The notes below the pieces were generated by a model that searched no databases, was not told the origin of the DNA, and saw only the letters and a program-made list of their open reading frames with translations. From positions 1-22,266 of the forward strand of contig CAKPDO010000025.1 of the NCBI GenBank assembly GCA_934148985.1: DNA of 22,266 nt, read 5' to 3'. Origin of the DNA: an uncultured Clostridia bacterium (GTDB taxonomy: Bacteria > Bacillota > Clostridia > TANB77 > CAG-508). The translations under genes were made by a program, and so were the position numbers. Positions 22,097 to 22,266 of the stretch are shown piece by piece (position 1 is the first letter of the stretch; each line of letters begins with the position of its first letter).

Positions 22097-22266
22097 ATGG
22101 CAGACAAATTAATAATAGTAGAGTCACCAGCGAAAGCAAATACAATAAAAAAATTCCTAGGAGGAAGCACGAAAGTTGTTGCTTCAATGGGACATATAAG
22201 AGATTTACCTAAATCAAAATTAGGAATAGATATAGAACATGATTTTGAACCACAATATATAAATAT
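22097..22266 (+). CDS. topA: DNA topoisomerase I, N-terminal fragment cut by the window end
   Basis: TopA relaxes negative supercoils with a tyrosine nucleophile that lies beyond this window. The visible 56 residues are the start of the Toprim domain: IIVESPAKANTIKKFLG, then VASMGHIRDLPKS and GIDIEHDFEPQY, typical of bacterial type IA enzymes. The catalytic Glu is that of VESPAKA. An AAAGGAG site precedes the ATG at 22097. The gene is intact as far as it goes. Confidence 0.93.
   Translation, partial: MADKLIIVESPAKANTIKKFLGGSTKVVASMGHIRDLPKSKLGIDIEHDFEPQYIN

Noticed and set aside
1..22266. CRISPR arrays, insertion sequences or prophage genes
   Set aside because: No regularly spaced repeats, transposase, integrase or phage structural genes were recognised on either strand.

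Overview
The window is very AT-rich bacterial DNA. It has strong GGAGG-type ribosome-binding sites, TTGACA/TATAAT promoters (many with an extended -10), AGA-dominated arginine codons and many intrinsic terminators. With a long-form HPF, a DUF1385 relative, a DUF6514-like protein and an apparent OLE-type RNA beside a membrane-protein gene, it points to an anaerobic low-GC Firmicute of the Clostridia. Species cannot be named from sequence alone.

Layout. (1) 1-1600: an unknown Lys/Glu-rich protein translationally coupled to ybeY, then a terminator. (2) 1610-2996: a stand-alone AAA_14/DUF4143 ATPase. (3) 2995-5161, minus strand: asd followed by a putative HExxH metalloprotease. (4) 5198-6026: a TP0381/YwaF-type membrane protein. 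(5) 6025-7743: divergently transcribed genes for a DUF4097-like repeat protein (minus) and a diverged DUF1385 membrane protein (plus), with large inverted repeats between them. (6) 7913-7995: tRNA-Leu(CAA), minus. (7) 8129-13849: the most unusual block. It holds an ADP-ribosyltransferase-like protein under its own promoter, then a nicotinamidase-like hydrolase, a TerY-type VWA protein, a PP2C phosphatase and a protein kinase with a zinc ribbon and a long C-terminal domain. (8) 13894-19235: SWIM/SNF2 helicase, hpf, and a membrane-anchored M23 peptidase, each with its own promoter. (9) 19399-20107: a thymidylate kinase-like gene. (10) 20252-21450: a structured noncoding RNA of about 575 nt, best explained as OLE RNA, and an OapA-like membrane protein. 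(11) 21511-22266: a DUF6514-like small protein and the start of topA.

Block 7 looks like one system. The VWA, PP2C and kinase genes match the described TerY-P triad. The ART-like gene and the operon headed by the nicotinamidase share a nearly identical promoter (22 of 25 bases) and conserved leader blocks, so they are probably co-regulated. ADP-ribosylation releases nicotinamide and a nicotinamidase consumes it, so an NAD-linked modification step may be joined to a phosphorylation switch. That linkage is inference. Arginine codon use in several of these genes (many CGN) differs from the AGA-rich flanks, which suggests acquisition by transfer.
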